A stretch of DNA of 15,077 nt, taken from NCBI GenBank assembly GCA_001931905.2, contig MSJI02000598.1, positions 1 to 15,077 on the forward strand. The letters run 5' to 3'. Both the position numbers and the translations under genes were made by a program. The notes beneath the pieces were generated by a model. It saw only the letters and a program-made list of their open reading frames with translations. It was not told where the DNA came from and did not search any database. This stretch comes from Cladosporium sp. IMV 00045. Taxonomy: Eukaryota > Ascomycota > Dothideomycetes > Cladosporiales > Cladosporiaceae. This document shows positions 7,348 through 15,077 of the stretch, in pieces (the first letter of the stretch is position 1; each line of letters opens with the position of its first letter).

Positions 7348-8031
7348 TCAAAGATCAGAACTCAAGTGCATCCTGAACTTCTTATTCGCCCTATCCGGCG
7401 CCCTCTGCTCAAACATACTCCCCAAAATCTCAAACTCCAACGGCCTCTTTCCCTCCTCCTCAAAAGGCACTTTCAACCGAAAAACCGTATGCTCCTTCGG
7501 ACAAGTCTTCACCACATCCCCCTTCGTCACAATTTCAAACGTGAACTTCGTATCCTTGACCACGATCCCCGTCAACCCAACCCTGCTGGAGCATCTGCTG
7601 CGCACCACCTCCACCAAAGCACCGTGGTAATCGGCCGAAGCAAGGAATGGACCAGCATCCTGCGCCTCTACGTGTGTGCGCTTCCCCTCTGCAAGTCCAA
7701 GAATCTCGCGCATGTACCCACACCACATCTTGTGCAGCGGCTCGTAGATTGCATATTTCTGCTGTTCCTTGGAAATTTCGTAGAGACTCAACACACGCTT
7801 CTGCTTCGCGGATAGAGGTTTTGCTTTCTTGGATTTTCGCTGCGCTTTCTCTTTCTTCACGCGCTCGTACTGCCGTTTTGATCGCGCATTTTGCGAAGGG
7901 TCTGGGGAGGTCGGGCGGAGGAGGAGTGGTCGTTGTTTTACGCGCTCGCGGAAGATGGTCTCTGCTGTGTCGGGGGAGTGTGCTCGCTGTAGCAGCGATT
8001 CTGCTATGTGCTCTTTGGGCTGGGTGGCCAT
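7348..8031 (-). CDS. POP4: RNase P/MRP protein subunit POP4 (Rpp29 homologue)
   Basis: 227 aa, single exon. Residues about 1-80 are Lys/Arg-rich and low complexity (RSKRQYERVKKEKAQRKSKK). The conserved POP4/Rpp29 domain covers about 90-227: helix YEPLHKMWCGYMREILGL, then the Sm-like beta barrel with HGALVEVVRSRCSSRVGLTG, IVVKDTKFTFEIVT, the PKEHTVFRLKVP strand and the closing ANKKFRMHLSSDL. This subunit binds the RNA of nuclear RNase P and RNase MRP, acting in tRNA 5' maturation and rRNA processing. Length is near that of human Rpp29. Its start is 248 bp from that of PDX3, head to head, so the two share a short promoter region. Confidence 0.9.
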   Translation of the reverse strand: MATQPKEHIAESLLQRAHSPDTAETIFRERVKQRPLLLRPTSPDPSQNARSKRQYERVKKEKAQRKSKKAKPLSAKQKRVLSLYEISKEQQKYAIYEPLHKMWCGYMREILGLAEGKRTHVEAQDAGPFLASADYHGALVEVVRSRCSSRVGLTGIVVKDTKFTFEIVTKGDVVKTCPKEHTVFRLKVPFEEEGKRPLEFEILGSMFEQRAPDRANKKFRMHLSSDL

Positions 8032-8278
8032 TTTTGGTGGTTTTGTTCACATTTCGTGGAGGTCCGCGATGGGAAGTCGAGATGCAGCTTGAAGTGTGGA
8101 GTTGGTGGCATGTGAAAGAAGCGGGACTTGGGACGTCAGTGCATTTATCGAGTGGTACGACTTGATGACTGTTCGCGAGATACCATTAATTGCCAGAATA
8201 TATAAGACGAGCATATTCATATCGGACTCTTTTGACAAAGAAGTCAACGTACTCCAATCTCTCTGATCATCCAAGCCT
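8032..8278. promoter_or_regulatory. divergent promoter of POP4 and PDX3
   Basis: 247 bases between two head-to-head ATGs. The PDX3-proximal half is AT-rich and contains a good TATA box; the POP4-proximal half is GC-richer with no TATA seen. Open frames across it are antisense shadows. Confidence 0.65.
8199..8206 (+). promoter_or_regulatory. TATA box, probably for PDX3
   Basis: TATATAAG lies 73-80 bases before the PDX3 ATG on the same strand, a suitable distance for a fungal promoter. It is the clearest TATA element in the window. Confidence 0.6.
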
Positions 8279-9040
8279 ATGAACCGCCTTCGAAGCATCA
8301 CCAAACCAGCCCACCTCGCCACCACCTACATGACAACAACCAAAAGAGCCATGTCCAACGCGCCACCCAAACACATCTTCGCCCCCGGCGGCACCAACGA
8401 TACCCCTCAAGCGCAGCAATACACCAAAGGCTCCCTGACCATTTCGCAACTGGACCCCAGCCCCTTCACGCAATTCTCCACCTGGTTCGCTCACGCCAAC
8501 GAAGAAAAAGTCCACCAACCTGAAACCGTTACCCTCTCGACCGCTGAGCTGCCCTCCGGCCGCGTGAGCGCGCGCATGGTCTACCTCAAAGAAATGGACG
8601 ACGCGGGCTTCGTGGTGTACAGCAACTGGGGCACGTCGCGCAAAGCTTCCGACGTGGCGTCCAACCCGCACGCGGCGCTGACGTTCTGGTGGCACGAGAT
8701 CGAGCGGCAGGTGAGAGTCGAGGGTTCCTGCGAGAGGCTCACGAACGAGGAGTCGCAGGTCTACTACGACACACGGATTCGCGGTTCGAGGTTGGGCGCT
8801 TGGGCGTCGAGGCAGAGTCGAGTGCTGAAGGATCGGGAGGAGTTGGAGGGGCAGGTTAGGGAGGTGGAGGAGAGGTTTGAGGGGCAGGAGACAATCCCCG
8901 TACCGGAGTTTTGGGGCGGACTGAGGGTCAAGCCTGAGATGGTGGAGTTTTGGCAGGGCAGGGAGAGTAGGTTGCATGATCGGTTTAGGTATACGAAGGG
9001 GGAGGGTGGGGAGTGGAAGATTGATAGGTTGAGTCCTTGA
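8279..9040 (+). CDS. PDX3: pyridoxamine 5'-phosphate oxidase
   Basis: 253 aa, single exon. The enzyme uses FMN and oxygen to oxidise pyridoxamine- or pyridoxine-phosphate to pyridoxal phosphate, the last step of vitamin B6 salvage. Seen: the FMN-binding strands RVSARMVYLKE (95-105) and VYSNWGTSRKASDVASNP (113-130), FWWHEIERQVRVEG (137-149), GSRLGAWASRQS (169-180), and the family signature VEFWQGRESRLHDR (222-235) with the substrate-contacting Arg/His; the C-terminus W..DRLSP is also typical. The first 30 residues are poor in acid and contain Met at 1, 18 and 25; the longer form could be a mitochondrial presequence and the shorter forms cytosolic, which is inference. The ATG at 8279 was chosen as the first in frame, about 75 bases downstream of a TATA box. 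Confidence 0.95.
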   Translation: MNRLRSITKPAHLATTYMTTTKRAMSNAPPKHIFAPGGTNDTPQAQQYTKGSLTISQLDPSPFTQFSTWFAHANEEKVHQPETVTLSTAELPSGRVSARMVYLKEMDDAGFVVYSNWGTSRKASDVASNPHAALTFWWHEIERQVRVEGSCERLTNEESQVYYDTRIRGSRLGAWASRQSRVLKDREELEGQVREVEERFEGQETIPVPEFWGGLRVKPEMVEFWQGRESRLHDRFRYTKGEGGEWKIDRLSP

Positions 9041-9717
9041 GTCCTTGAGGCGGTGGGAATGGTCTGTTGTTATTTACCGCTTGATAGTAGATGATCGTCT
9101 GGTGTTTGTAAGAATGTGAATAATTGCAAGCACGAAAGTTTTGTATCATACTGATGATCGCTGTCTCTGTTCTCGTATTCCTTGCAGCTCTCTCACGGCA
9201 CTGGGTATCGCTCTACCACTTGCCTCTTTGTCCTCATGCTTTAAAGGCGCAGCAGTTCGCTTATACATGCATCACCTCCTGCCTGGCTGCTATGTAACGA
9301 ACACTTCAGCGAACGGCTCAAGTCAACAGGCGAAAAGCTGAAGCAGCTCACAGGGGTCTGATACGATGACAATTTCAGTTCACGCCAAGCAGATCATCTC
9401 ATCCGTGGTTATCACGCAGCAAGAGCATCGAATCGATTTGCATCACATTTATACATTTGTTTCGCGCGCCAATAGACCAGCTAGGAAATTACTGTAAAGA
9501 ACGCCATCAGTCATACGGGTTCTTCGAAACCCAAGCCAGAAAAAAAGAACAATCGCCGAAACCGCCAAGCGAACACTTTGAGATGATTCCCAGTAACGTA
9601 GTGCGCGGAAGAAAAGCGCGCCGCGTTTGCCGGTGATGGAAACAGGAACCGTGCTGTAATTCGTCAAAAGAGAAGGAAACGAAACCCTTGAACGCTGGGG
9701 TGGTCCAAAGGGACGTC
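9041..9717. other. convergent intergenic region
   Basis: 677 bases between the stops of PDX3 and the FHA-kinase, so two 3' ends face each other. The longest frames inside it are short (about 66-72 codons); the minus-strand one starts with TTG rather than ATG, and neither looks like a protein. No tRNA-like fold, repeat array or mobile element is seen. Its length is more than two 3' UTRs need, so a non-coding transcript is possible but unsupported. Confidence 0.55.
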
Positions 9718-11956
9718 CTATTCTGCTTCTTTCTCCTCCTTCCCGTTCTCTCCTCTTGCAGCCGCGGGTTCAGCAGCCTTCATAGTCTCATTGGGGTACA
9801 CGCTCCCGCTCTGCTCGTACAGCACTTCGTCGCCCTTTCCGCCCATCTCCATGAACTCCTGCGGATCCCTGGCGGCATCCGGGTCCGGCTCGACGGTCTG
9901 TTCGACGCGAGCCTTGGTCTGTGGCTGCGACTGCGAAGCATCTTTCTCGCCCGGCTGCCTTTGCAAGCGGAACTGCGACCCGGCTTTCTTATCGAAGACC
10001 TTGACGGGCGGCTTGTCGGGCTGCGTGTCGATGACTCGTTCGACTTTGATGTCGTTGATGGAGGAGAGGAGGGTGCGCTCGCGCTGGGGTTTGCGGCGCG
10101 TGAAGTCCAGACCTGCCAACGCTCCAGTCAGACCGTCGGTGCTATCGGTGACGCTGATGTTGCGTTGGGTCGTCCAGGGGTGCTCGAGGCACTCTTCTAC
10201 TGTGATGCGTTTCTCCGCATCTACTGTGAGCATGCGGTCGATCAGGTCAAGCGCTGGATCGCCGACGGAGTCCCAGTACGGCGAAGGGTAGTCGAAGCGA
10301 CCCATCTTGATTTGCTGGCTGAGGGTGTAAGGGTTTTCGGGTGAGTAGAGCTCGTCGGAGAAGGGAGGGAATCCGCAGAGGCAGATGTAGAGGACCACGC
10401 CAAGACTCCAGATGTCTACGGCGCGAGTGTAGCGACGGCGGTTGGATTGCTCGAGTATCTCGGGGGCGACGTATGAAGGTGTACCACAGAGTGTAGTTGT
10501 GAACGACTCCTCGCCGATGATTTTGGCAAGACCAAAGTCGGCGAGTTTGACGTTGAGCTGTTTGTCGATGACGAGGATGTTCTCCGGCTTGATGTCTCGA
10601 TGTACGATGTTGCGCTCGTGCTAGAAAGTGTCAGTGACGATGAGACCAAAAGTAACATGCAAATGACTTACCAAGTACTTGATGCCTTGAAAGAGCTGAA
10701 CGAAGACCTTGCGTGTCTCATTCTCTGACAACTTCTGTTTCATGACGATCCAGTTGAACAATTCTCCCTCAGGCGCGAGCTCAAGCACCAAATATACACC
10801 ATCTGGCTCGTCGAACGTGTCTTTGAGGCAAAGCATGTTGGGATGGCTGACGCCCATGAGAACGGCGATCTCTTGCTGCAAGCCTTCAACCTTACTCCTC
10901 TCTCCAGGACCACTCCGCTTTTCGAACTTCTTCACCGCGTAGCGAATGCCTGATGACTTCTCAGTGGCAAGATAGACTGTAGCAAAGTGACCCTTGCCGA
11001 GTTGTCCCTGTATACTGTACTGCTTGTGAAAAGCACTTCCGTCACGGCTGCGTGGGTAGCGGAAGATGAAGCGAGCCTTGTCGAGGATTGACAACTCATC
11101 GCCATCGTAGAGCTCTCGCCGCTTATTCCGCCCTATGAAGGCATTGTTGACGTATGTGCCGTTTCCGCTCAAATCCTCCACCACAGCCAAAGTGTTGCCG
11201 TCTTTGTTCTCCGCGAACAGCAAGCAGTGCCTGTTGCTCACGGTGGGGATGTTGATAATGCGATCGCACTCCGGATGCCGACCGATCAGATATCCACCCG
11301 ATGGTACGCCAACACTAGCCTTCTTTACTTCGTACTCGTTCTCTTCTTGTACATATGTTTCTTTCGCGACTTTCTTTTGTCCGTACGGCCGACCCATTCC
11401 CTTAGCCGGAATGGGACATGCCGCCCTTTTGCGCAAGACAAGCGCATCTGAAATGCCGTCGATTGGTACGAGGTAACCCCAAACGCCTTCTGCCTCTTCA
11501 TCAGAGACTTCGTATGAGTAAGGTGGCGGTGCGATGAACTGTGAGAATGGCTGTGTGTCTGAAGGCGGTGAAGAGAGGCCGCCCTGCTTGAGCGATGAAC
11601 GGGGTGGGCTTGTAGTGGGAGTCGCGCGCGTGTCCGTTTGCGCCTGTATAGGCTTCCCGTCGACTGGTGAGTCAGGAACGTGTGCGCCTTCAGTCGTGTC
11701 GGTTGATCCCTTAGTCACTGGCGAAGGCAGAGCGCCGTTGTTCTTGAGGTGGTGGTCGACCACTTCTTTTTGAGCCGCCTGCTCGTCCTCCTTCTCTTTC
11801 TCTGGCGCATTTCGGGCGGATCTGCGCGGTTTTTTGACGTCTGCCTCGTCGTCGAGCGATACCTATCGCATTGTCAGTCTTGACCTGGTCGTTAATAGAG
11901 GAGAGAATACGAACTCTTGAGCGCTTGAGCGCACTCTTATCGCTTCGAGGCGGCAT
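9718..11956 (-). CDS. chk2: FHA-domain checkpoint kinase, CHK2/Rad53/Cds1 type
   Basis: Exons are 11956-11915, 11862-10672 and 10620-9718, giving 711 aa with both junctions in phase 0. Residues 1-140 are disordered, Pro/Ser-rich and basic near the start, with TQ and SQ sites (SDTQPFSQF). An FHA domain lies at about 142-275: GR (208-209), SNRH (223-226), SGNGTYVNN (246-254). The kinase domain is about 296-565: Gly loop LGKGHFATV, AVKK Lys 325, Glu 345, HRDIKPEN (418-425, catalytic D420), DFG 439-441, APE 463-465. The tail has further SQ/TQ sites (DTQ, GSQ, SQSQ). This one-FHA layout matches fission-yeast Cds1, human CHK2 and Neurospora PRD-4, effector kinases activated by ATM/ATR-type kinases after DNA damage. 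Dun1 has a similar layout and cannot be fully excluded. Exon 1 rests on a weak donor. Confidence 0.88.
10621..10671 (-). other. kinase intron 2 (51 bp)
   Basis: The donor is GTAAGT, the branch-like CACTGAC lies shortly before the acceptor, and the acceptor is TTTCTAG. It splits the kinase domain between GIKYL and HERNIVHRD, just before the catalytic loop, in phase 0. Confidence 0.92.
11863..11914 (-). other. kinase intron 1 (52 bp)
   Basis: The donor GTTCGT is unusual, but the branch-like ACTGAC and acceptor GATAG are good. Splicing joins the 14-residue first exon (MPPRSDKSALKRSR) to VSLDDEADVKKP in phase 0. The frame upstream of the acceptor is closed by its own TAG, so some start exon is needed; a different one further upstream is possible. 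Confidence 0.7.
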
Positions 11957-12297
11957 GGTTGCGAATAGATGACGAAGCGCTGGATGTAGTTTCGTCCTGT
12001 CCGAATTGCGATGTTGAGGGAGCGAGATTATCTGTAAGTCTGACAGCGACAATTCAAAAAGGAGCGAATCGTGGGTTGAGAGAGGCTGAGGTTGAGCTGC
12101 AACAGCTAGCTCGGGGTCGTAAGTTCGAGGGTGTGGTCTGTTCGATGCGCGCGATCCAAAAGCTGGGGACTGGACGTGAATCCCCGGCAGATCCCTGCAC
12201 CAGTTATAGCACCGCCTACGTCGAGGTTGCGATCAATGGGAAGACTTATACATGAAGTGACTGGGATGATCGAGATAGACGGACCTGGTGCAATTCA

Positions 12298-12314
12298 GTG
12301 ACCTCTAGAGTCAC
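12298..12314. promoter_or_regulatory. HIS2: GTGAC...GTCAC inverted repeat with a Gcn4-type core
   Basis: GTGACCTCTAGAGTCAC has perfect 5-base arms around a TCTAGA palindrome. Its right half gives TGACTC on the minus strand (12308-12313), matching six of seven bases of the TGASTCA element bound by Gcn4/CPC1. It lies about 240 bp before HIS2, an amino-acid synthesis gene of the kind that this regulator controls. Binding is inferred. Confidence 0.4.
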
Positions 12315-12336
12315 CATGCTGCTCATGCATTGTTTC

Positions 12337-12385
12337 CTCGACGTCCTACATGTAGGTTACGAACGCCCCAATGAGTGACGTCGAG
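12337..12385. promoter_or_regulatory. 9-bp inverted repeat enclosing a 12-bp palindrome
   Basis: CTCGACGTC (12337-12345) and GACGTCGAG (12377-12385) are perfect reverse complements. Between them, starting on the last base of the left arm, is the perfect palindrome CCTACATGTAGG (12345-12356). The right arm overlaps TGAGTGACGTC, which contains a CRE-like TGACGTC and a one-mismatch Gcn4-type TGAGTGA. Confidence 0.5.
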
Positions 12386-12552
12386 TCCAGAACGACATAC
12401 ATTTGAGGGATTGAAATGTGTGAGTAAGCGATCCGACGTATACGGAACGAATTGTTTCTCCCAACACCTCACCACCTGCCTTCTGGCTTGCTCGCCGCCA
12501 CTGAGACTTGTTGGAGAACAAAATCACATTGGAAAACAATCCAAAAAAAAAA

Positions 12553-13544
12553 ATGCCGTTCTCCCACCACTCACATTCAGGCCAATTCTGCGGCCATGCA
12601 GCCAACACCCTGGAAGAAGTAGTGCAGCAAGCCATATCAAAAGGCATGACAACCTTCTGCCTGACGGAACACATGCCACGAGAAGAAGCAGATTTCTACC
12701 CGGAAGAACTCAACGTCCACAACGAAGCAAGCCTGGCCAAACTCTACGACGATTTCTACACAGAAGCGAGACGGCTACAGCAAGCTTACGCCTCGCAAAT
12801 CCAGCTCTTTGTCGGCTTCGAAGGCGAATGGATACGACCCGGCTCGCTGAAACTATGCGAGAATATCCTCGAAAAGCACGATGTCGACATGTTCGTCGGC
12901 AGCGTGCACCACGTTCACACCGTGCCGATCGATTTCGACACTCCACTGTACCACAAAGCGCGCAACCTTAGCGACGGCACGGATGAGGGAATTTTCGCGG
13001 ATTACTTCGATGCGCAGTTTGAGATGCTGCAAACCCTCAAGCCGCCTGTGGTCGCGCACTTTGATCTGATTCGCTTGAAGAGCGATGACCCGGAGCGTAG
13101 CTTTAGGACCTGGCCGCACATCTGGGACAAGATCGAGCGCAATCTCCAATATGTCGCGCAGTATGGCGGTGTGCTGGAACTAAATTCGAGCAGTCTGCGG
13201 AAGGGCATGAGTGAGCCGTATCCGCAGGTTGAGATCTGCAAGGTTGGTTGCCTGAAGGGGTTTGCGTGATTCGCTGTGTTACATTGATACTGACTACAAA
13301 GCAGAGATTTCTGGAATTGAAAGGTCGTTTCACATTATCCGATGACAGCCATGGTGTGGAACAAGTTGGCTTGAATTTCCATCGGGTCCTGAACTCTACC
13401 AAGAAAGCTGGAATCAAGGAGCTTGCATATCTAGCACCGGCTGGAACACCTGGCTCGACGCGAGTGGACGAACGATTTACGAAGGTCTGCTGGGCGACCA
13501 TTCCTGTGGATCAGCTGGAAGCACACGGGTTTTGGCAGAAGTGA
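12553..13544 (+). CDS. HIS2: histidinol-phosphatase, PHP family
   Basis: Exons 12553-13242 and 13305-13544 give 309 aa, joined in phase 0. The enzyme removes phosphate from L-histidinol phosphate, the penultimate stage of histidine synthesis. PHP-domain metal ligands are visible in order: HHSH (5-8), TEH (38-40), GFEGEW (88-93), SVHH (117-120), AHFD (168-171) and LSDDSHG (241-247). Start and end motifs (MPFSHHSHSGQF; the WATIPVDQLEAHGFW tail) are those of fungal HIS2, and the length is right. The ATG at 12553 is the first in frame and follows an A-run. The last metal-binding motif lies in exon 2, so splicing is essential for activity. It shares a divergent promoter with the checkpoint kinase, which carries a candidate cross-pathway control site. 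Confidence 0.94.
13243..13304 (+). other. HIS2 intron (62 bp)
   Basis: The donor is GTTGGT, the branch-like TACTGAC lies about 14 bases before the acceptor, and the acceptor is AAGCAG. It joins QVEICK to RFLELKGRFTLSDDSHG, restoring the family sequence order. Unspliced, the frame stops at 13267-13269. Confidence 0.88.
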
Positions 13545-14572
13545 AGGACTCCCCAACATTCAAGACGATCGATTAGCTGTATTGTACAGCAGGCAGCCAA
13601 TTTTCTTCCACTGAAAGAGCATGCATGAAACCTACAATGTTCGTACGTACAGATGTGTTTCAAGATAGCCATTGTTTGCGAAAATAAGCTCTAATATTAA
13701 CGGCAGGGACGTCGAGGTAACGTAGATAGCCGCCTGCGTGTGTAAGACGTGTGGACTTTTGGTTCAATACAAGGTAATGGTTGTAATGGTGTGAATATCA
13801 TCTGCGGAGTATTGATGCGAAAAACAGAAGACTTCAAGTCATTACACCAACGCCGATAGTGCATTCAGCGAGTCTAGAAACACAATCCTGAACATCCCGC
13901 GGAGTGTTTCAACATTTACCCGCCTGAGGTCAGTGATAAATCAGCGCCCAAAGCAGCGTCACAAATGACAAGTGCCTCAATCCTCCCAACAAACAGTGAC
14001 GACATGGGCCGTTTCTGCCCTGCCGTCGCGGCTCTCGAGGGCCGACACTTTTGGGGGGTGCGGGATTTTGCGGTTTGACTTTTTTGGATGGTTTGTGCCT
14101 GGGCGTTCGCCAAAACGCACGCTACGCCACATAATTGGTGCATGAGCGGCTGTGCTTTGGGGACAGACAGCCAATACTGTTGCCGCATTTTCCGGTGTCA
14201 TGGAATGTTGTCTGATGGTGACTTGTCGATGTGCACTGTGAGTTGGGAGAATTGAGCTCAAGAATAGCAAAGTTCTAGAGAAATAGGCAGCGTTGTAGTA
14301 AGTGAATCAGATTGTCATGTGATGGGGTGTTCTTCAGAGGGCAGGCGCAGTGGGTCGCCACGAGGCGATGCTCCCAAAGTGAGAAAGGCCGGCCGCCTAG
14401 GAGGTACCGATCGCGATGTCACCTATGATGGAAATCGCGCAGGGCAAGCGAGCCACCACCAAGGAACAACGAATATCACTCACCGTTAGCTTCCTCCTTT
14501 GAAACTCCTTCTCACTGGATCACTCTCTTGATAGATCACCATATCACACCCACGACCGACGCAACTGCTTCT
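13545..14572. other. 1-kb region without recognisable gene
   Basis: It should hold the HIS2 3' end and the promoter and leader of the gene at the right edge. Two short palindromes, CATGCATG (13620-13627) and GTACGTAC (13643-13650), lie in the first part. Around 14055-14090 are a run of six G and a run of six T. Minus-strand frames at 13916-14270 overlap each other and look like chance. The last 100 bases before 14573 are rich in C, A and T with few G, like a fungal 5' leader. No RNA gene is seen. Confidence 0.5.
14387..14416. other. cluster of overlapping short palindromes
   Basis: Within 30 bases six palindromes overlap or abut: GGCCGGCC, CGGCCG, CCTAGG, GGTACC, CGATCG and TCGCGA. It looks like a polylinker but may be chance in GC-rich DNA. 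It lies about 160 bp before the ATG of the right-edge gene. Confidence 0.5.
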
Positions 14573-15077
14573 ATGCTAGCCAGTGAGTTTCCCCAACATC
14601 GGCGGCGCCTTTTCCGAGGTCAACTGCCAAAAGACGGCGGCCGTCCAGGCCGGTCAGCCTAGGCCACGCAAATCCTTTCCCACCGCAAGACACCTCGCAC
14701 CTCACTACTACCCACCACCATTCACTTGGAATAACTCAACTAACCCTGCACGATATCAGTCTTTCTGGCTCCTTCGAACCCATAGACTCGCCTGTAGTCC
14801 CCATCAAAGGCTCTTCACTACCACGGCCCCGACGGCCTGCGACCGAGTAATCTCTCAAATTGCATCCATTCGCAAAAACAAGGACACCCTCAACAGCAAG
14901 CCACCTCCTCTTGGATTCTCCTCAGGATCTTGAGCGTCTGCTTTTCGAGTCTTCACCAGACCCGTCGCCATCTCCGCAACCTCATCAGCTGCCGCATAAG
15001 AGTAACTCTGGAGTTCTTCCCTTCGCCGGGGAAGACTCTGCGAGGCCTCGCCGATCGAGTCTAATTGCATTGGGCTT
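14573..15077 (+). CDS. 5' part of an unrecognised multi-exon gene, cut by the window end
   Basis: Protein-like sequence runs in one frame from about 14663 to the right edge, broken by one TAA at 14848-14850. A consistent model is exon 1 14573-14582 (ATG, ten bases, then a perfect GTGAGT donor), intron to 14662, exon 2 14663-14846, intron 14847-14900, exon 3 14901 onward. Both junctions keep the frame. Exon 2 reads HANPFPPQDTSH...GITQLTLHDISL...LPRPRRPAT; exon 3 reads HLLLDSPQDLERLLFESSP, then a Pro/Ser-rich stretch and GEDSARPRRSSLIALG. It is Ser/Pro-rich and probably disordered, like the N-terminus of a regulatory protein; I recognise no family. The leader before 14573 is C/A-rich as expected. 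An acceptor at 14689 would also keep frame. The gene is likely; exact exons are uncertain. Confidence 0.5.
14583..14662 (+). other. proposed intron 1 of the right-edge gene (80 bp)
   Basis: The donor GTGAGT is strong. The acceptor CCTAG at 14662 restores the protein-like frame (phase 1), but no clear branch site precedes it. An acceptor at 14689 (CCGCAAG) keeps the same frame with a 107-bp intron. Confidence 0.4.
14847..14900 (+). other. proposed intron 2 of the right-edge gene (54 bp)
   Basis: The donor GTAATC is weak and the acceptor is AGCAAG. Removing 54 bases takes out the only in-frame stop and keeps phase 2. The segment removed also reads as plausible protein after the stop, so the true junction may differ. 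Confidence 0.35.

Larger units (their letters stand above)
11957..12552. promoter_or_regulatory. divergent promoter of the FHA-kinase and HIS2
   Basis: 596 bases between head-to-head ATGs, with no protein-like frame. The HIS2 half contains several symmetrical elements between 12298 and 12385, a TGACTC core and a TGACGTC site (listed separately). Upstream ATGs on the plus strand would give a 20-codon frame (12316-12378) and an 11-codon frame (from 12371) if the HIS2 transcript starts early enough. An A-run (12543-12553) directly precedes the HIS2 start. Confidence 0.65.

Noticed and set aside
8267..8977. 236-codon minus-strand frame over PDX3
   Set aside because: It overlaps almost all of a well-conserved enzyme and has Arg/Val/Gly-rich shadow composition with no motif.
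9041..9717. tRNA or other structured RNA in the long intergenic region
   Set aside because: I looked for a GGTTCGA-type B box and cloverleaf pairing and found none; the same holds for 13545-14572.
9688..10344. 218-codon plus-strand frame over the kinase C-terminus
   Set aside because: It is antisense to kinase subdomains and the tail; no independent motif or start context.
11959..12255. 98-codon plus-strand frame in the CHK2/HIS2 promoter
   Set aside because: It lies in promoter DNA and overlaps the start exon of the kinase on the other strand; composition is not protein-like.
13916..14270. Two overlapping minus-strand frames of 90 and 97 codons
   Set aside because: They overlap in different frames, have no recognisable domain and no convincing splice partners.
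1..15077. Mobile element, CRISPR array, phage or toxin-antitoxin system
   Set aside because: No transposase or integrase motifs, terminal repeats, regularly spaced repeats or prokaryotic gene layout were seen. Gene structure is eukaryotic throughout.

Overview
The window looks like a gene-dense chromosomal segment of a filamentous ascomycete (Pezizomycotina). The class is an inference: Dothideomycetes seems likeliest from the general character of the genes. The evidence is eukaryotic, fungal-type gene structure. There are short introns (51-71 bp in the well-supported cases) with GT...AG ends and CTAAC/CTGAC-like branch sites, no operon-like spacing, and a set of conserved fungal housekeeping genes. 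I see no transposon, tRNA, rRNA, CRISPR or prokaryotic signal.

Layout, left to right. (1) 1-672 (+): 3' part of a KANL3/TEX30-type alpha/beta hydrolase, cut by the window start. (2) 1021-1675 (-): ILM1, rebuilt from three exons. (3) 1978-3354 (+): a membrane-anchored M19 dipeptidase with all metal ligands. (4) 3492-5324 (-): an unrecognised 610-aa acidic, probably nuclear coiled-coil protein with a 29-aa duplication. (5) 6082-6951 (-): a second unrecognised coiled-coil protein (289 aa) with three 21-aa repeats. (6) 7348-8031 (-): POP4, an RNase P/MRP subunit. (7) 8279-9040 (+): PDX3, pyridoxamine-phosphate oxidase. (8) 9718-11956 (-): a CHK2/Rad53/Cds1-type FHA-kinase in three exons. (9) 12553-13544 (+): HIS2, histidinol-phosphatase, in two exons. 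(10) About 1 kb without a recognisable gene, then at 14573 to the right edge the probable 5' end of another multi-exon gene.

The genes do not form a pathway. They cover mitochondrial/ER upkeep (ILM1), peptide turnover, tRNA processing (POP4), vitamin B6 (PDX3), DNA-damage checkpoint (CHK2) and histidine synthesis (HIS2), which is ordinary core-genome mixing. The least explained parts are the two neighbouring coiled-coil genes with internal repeats, the long ATG-free open leader and strong orphan splice acceptor upstream of the first of them, the nested palindromes in the shared CHK2/HIS2 promoter, and the partial gene at the right edge. I found no convincing new multi-gene system, and I say so rather than force one.
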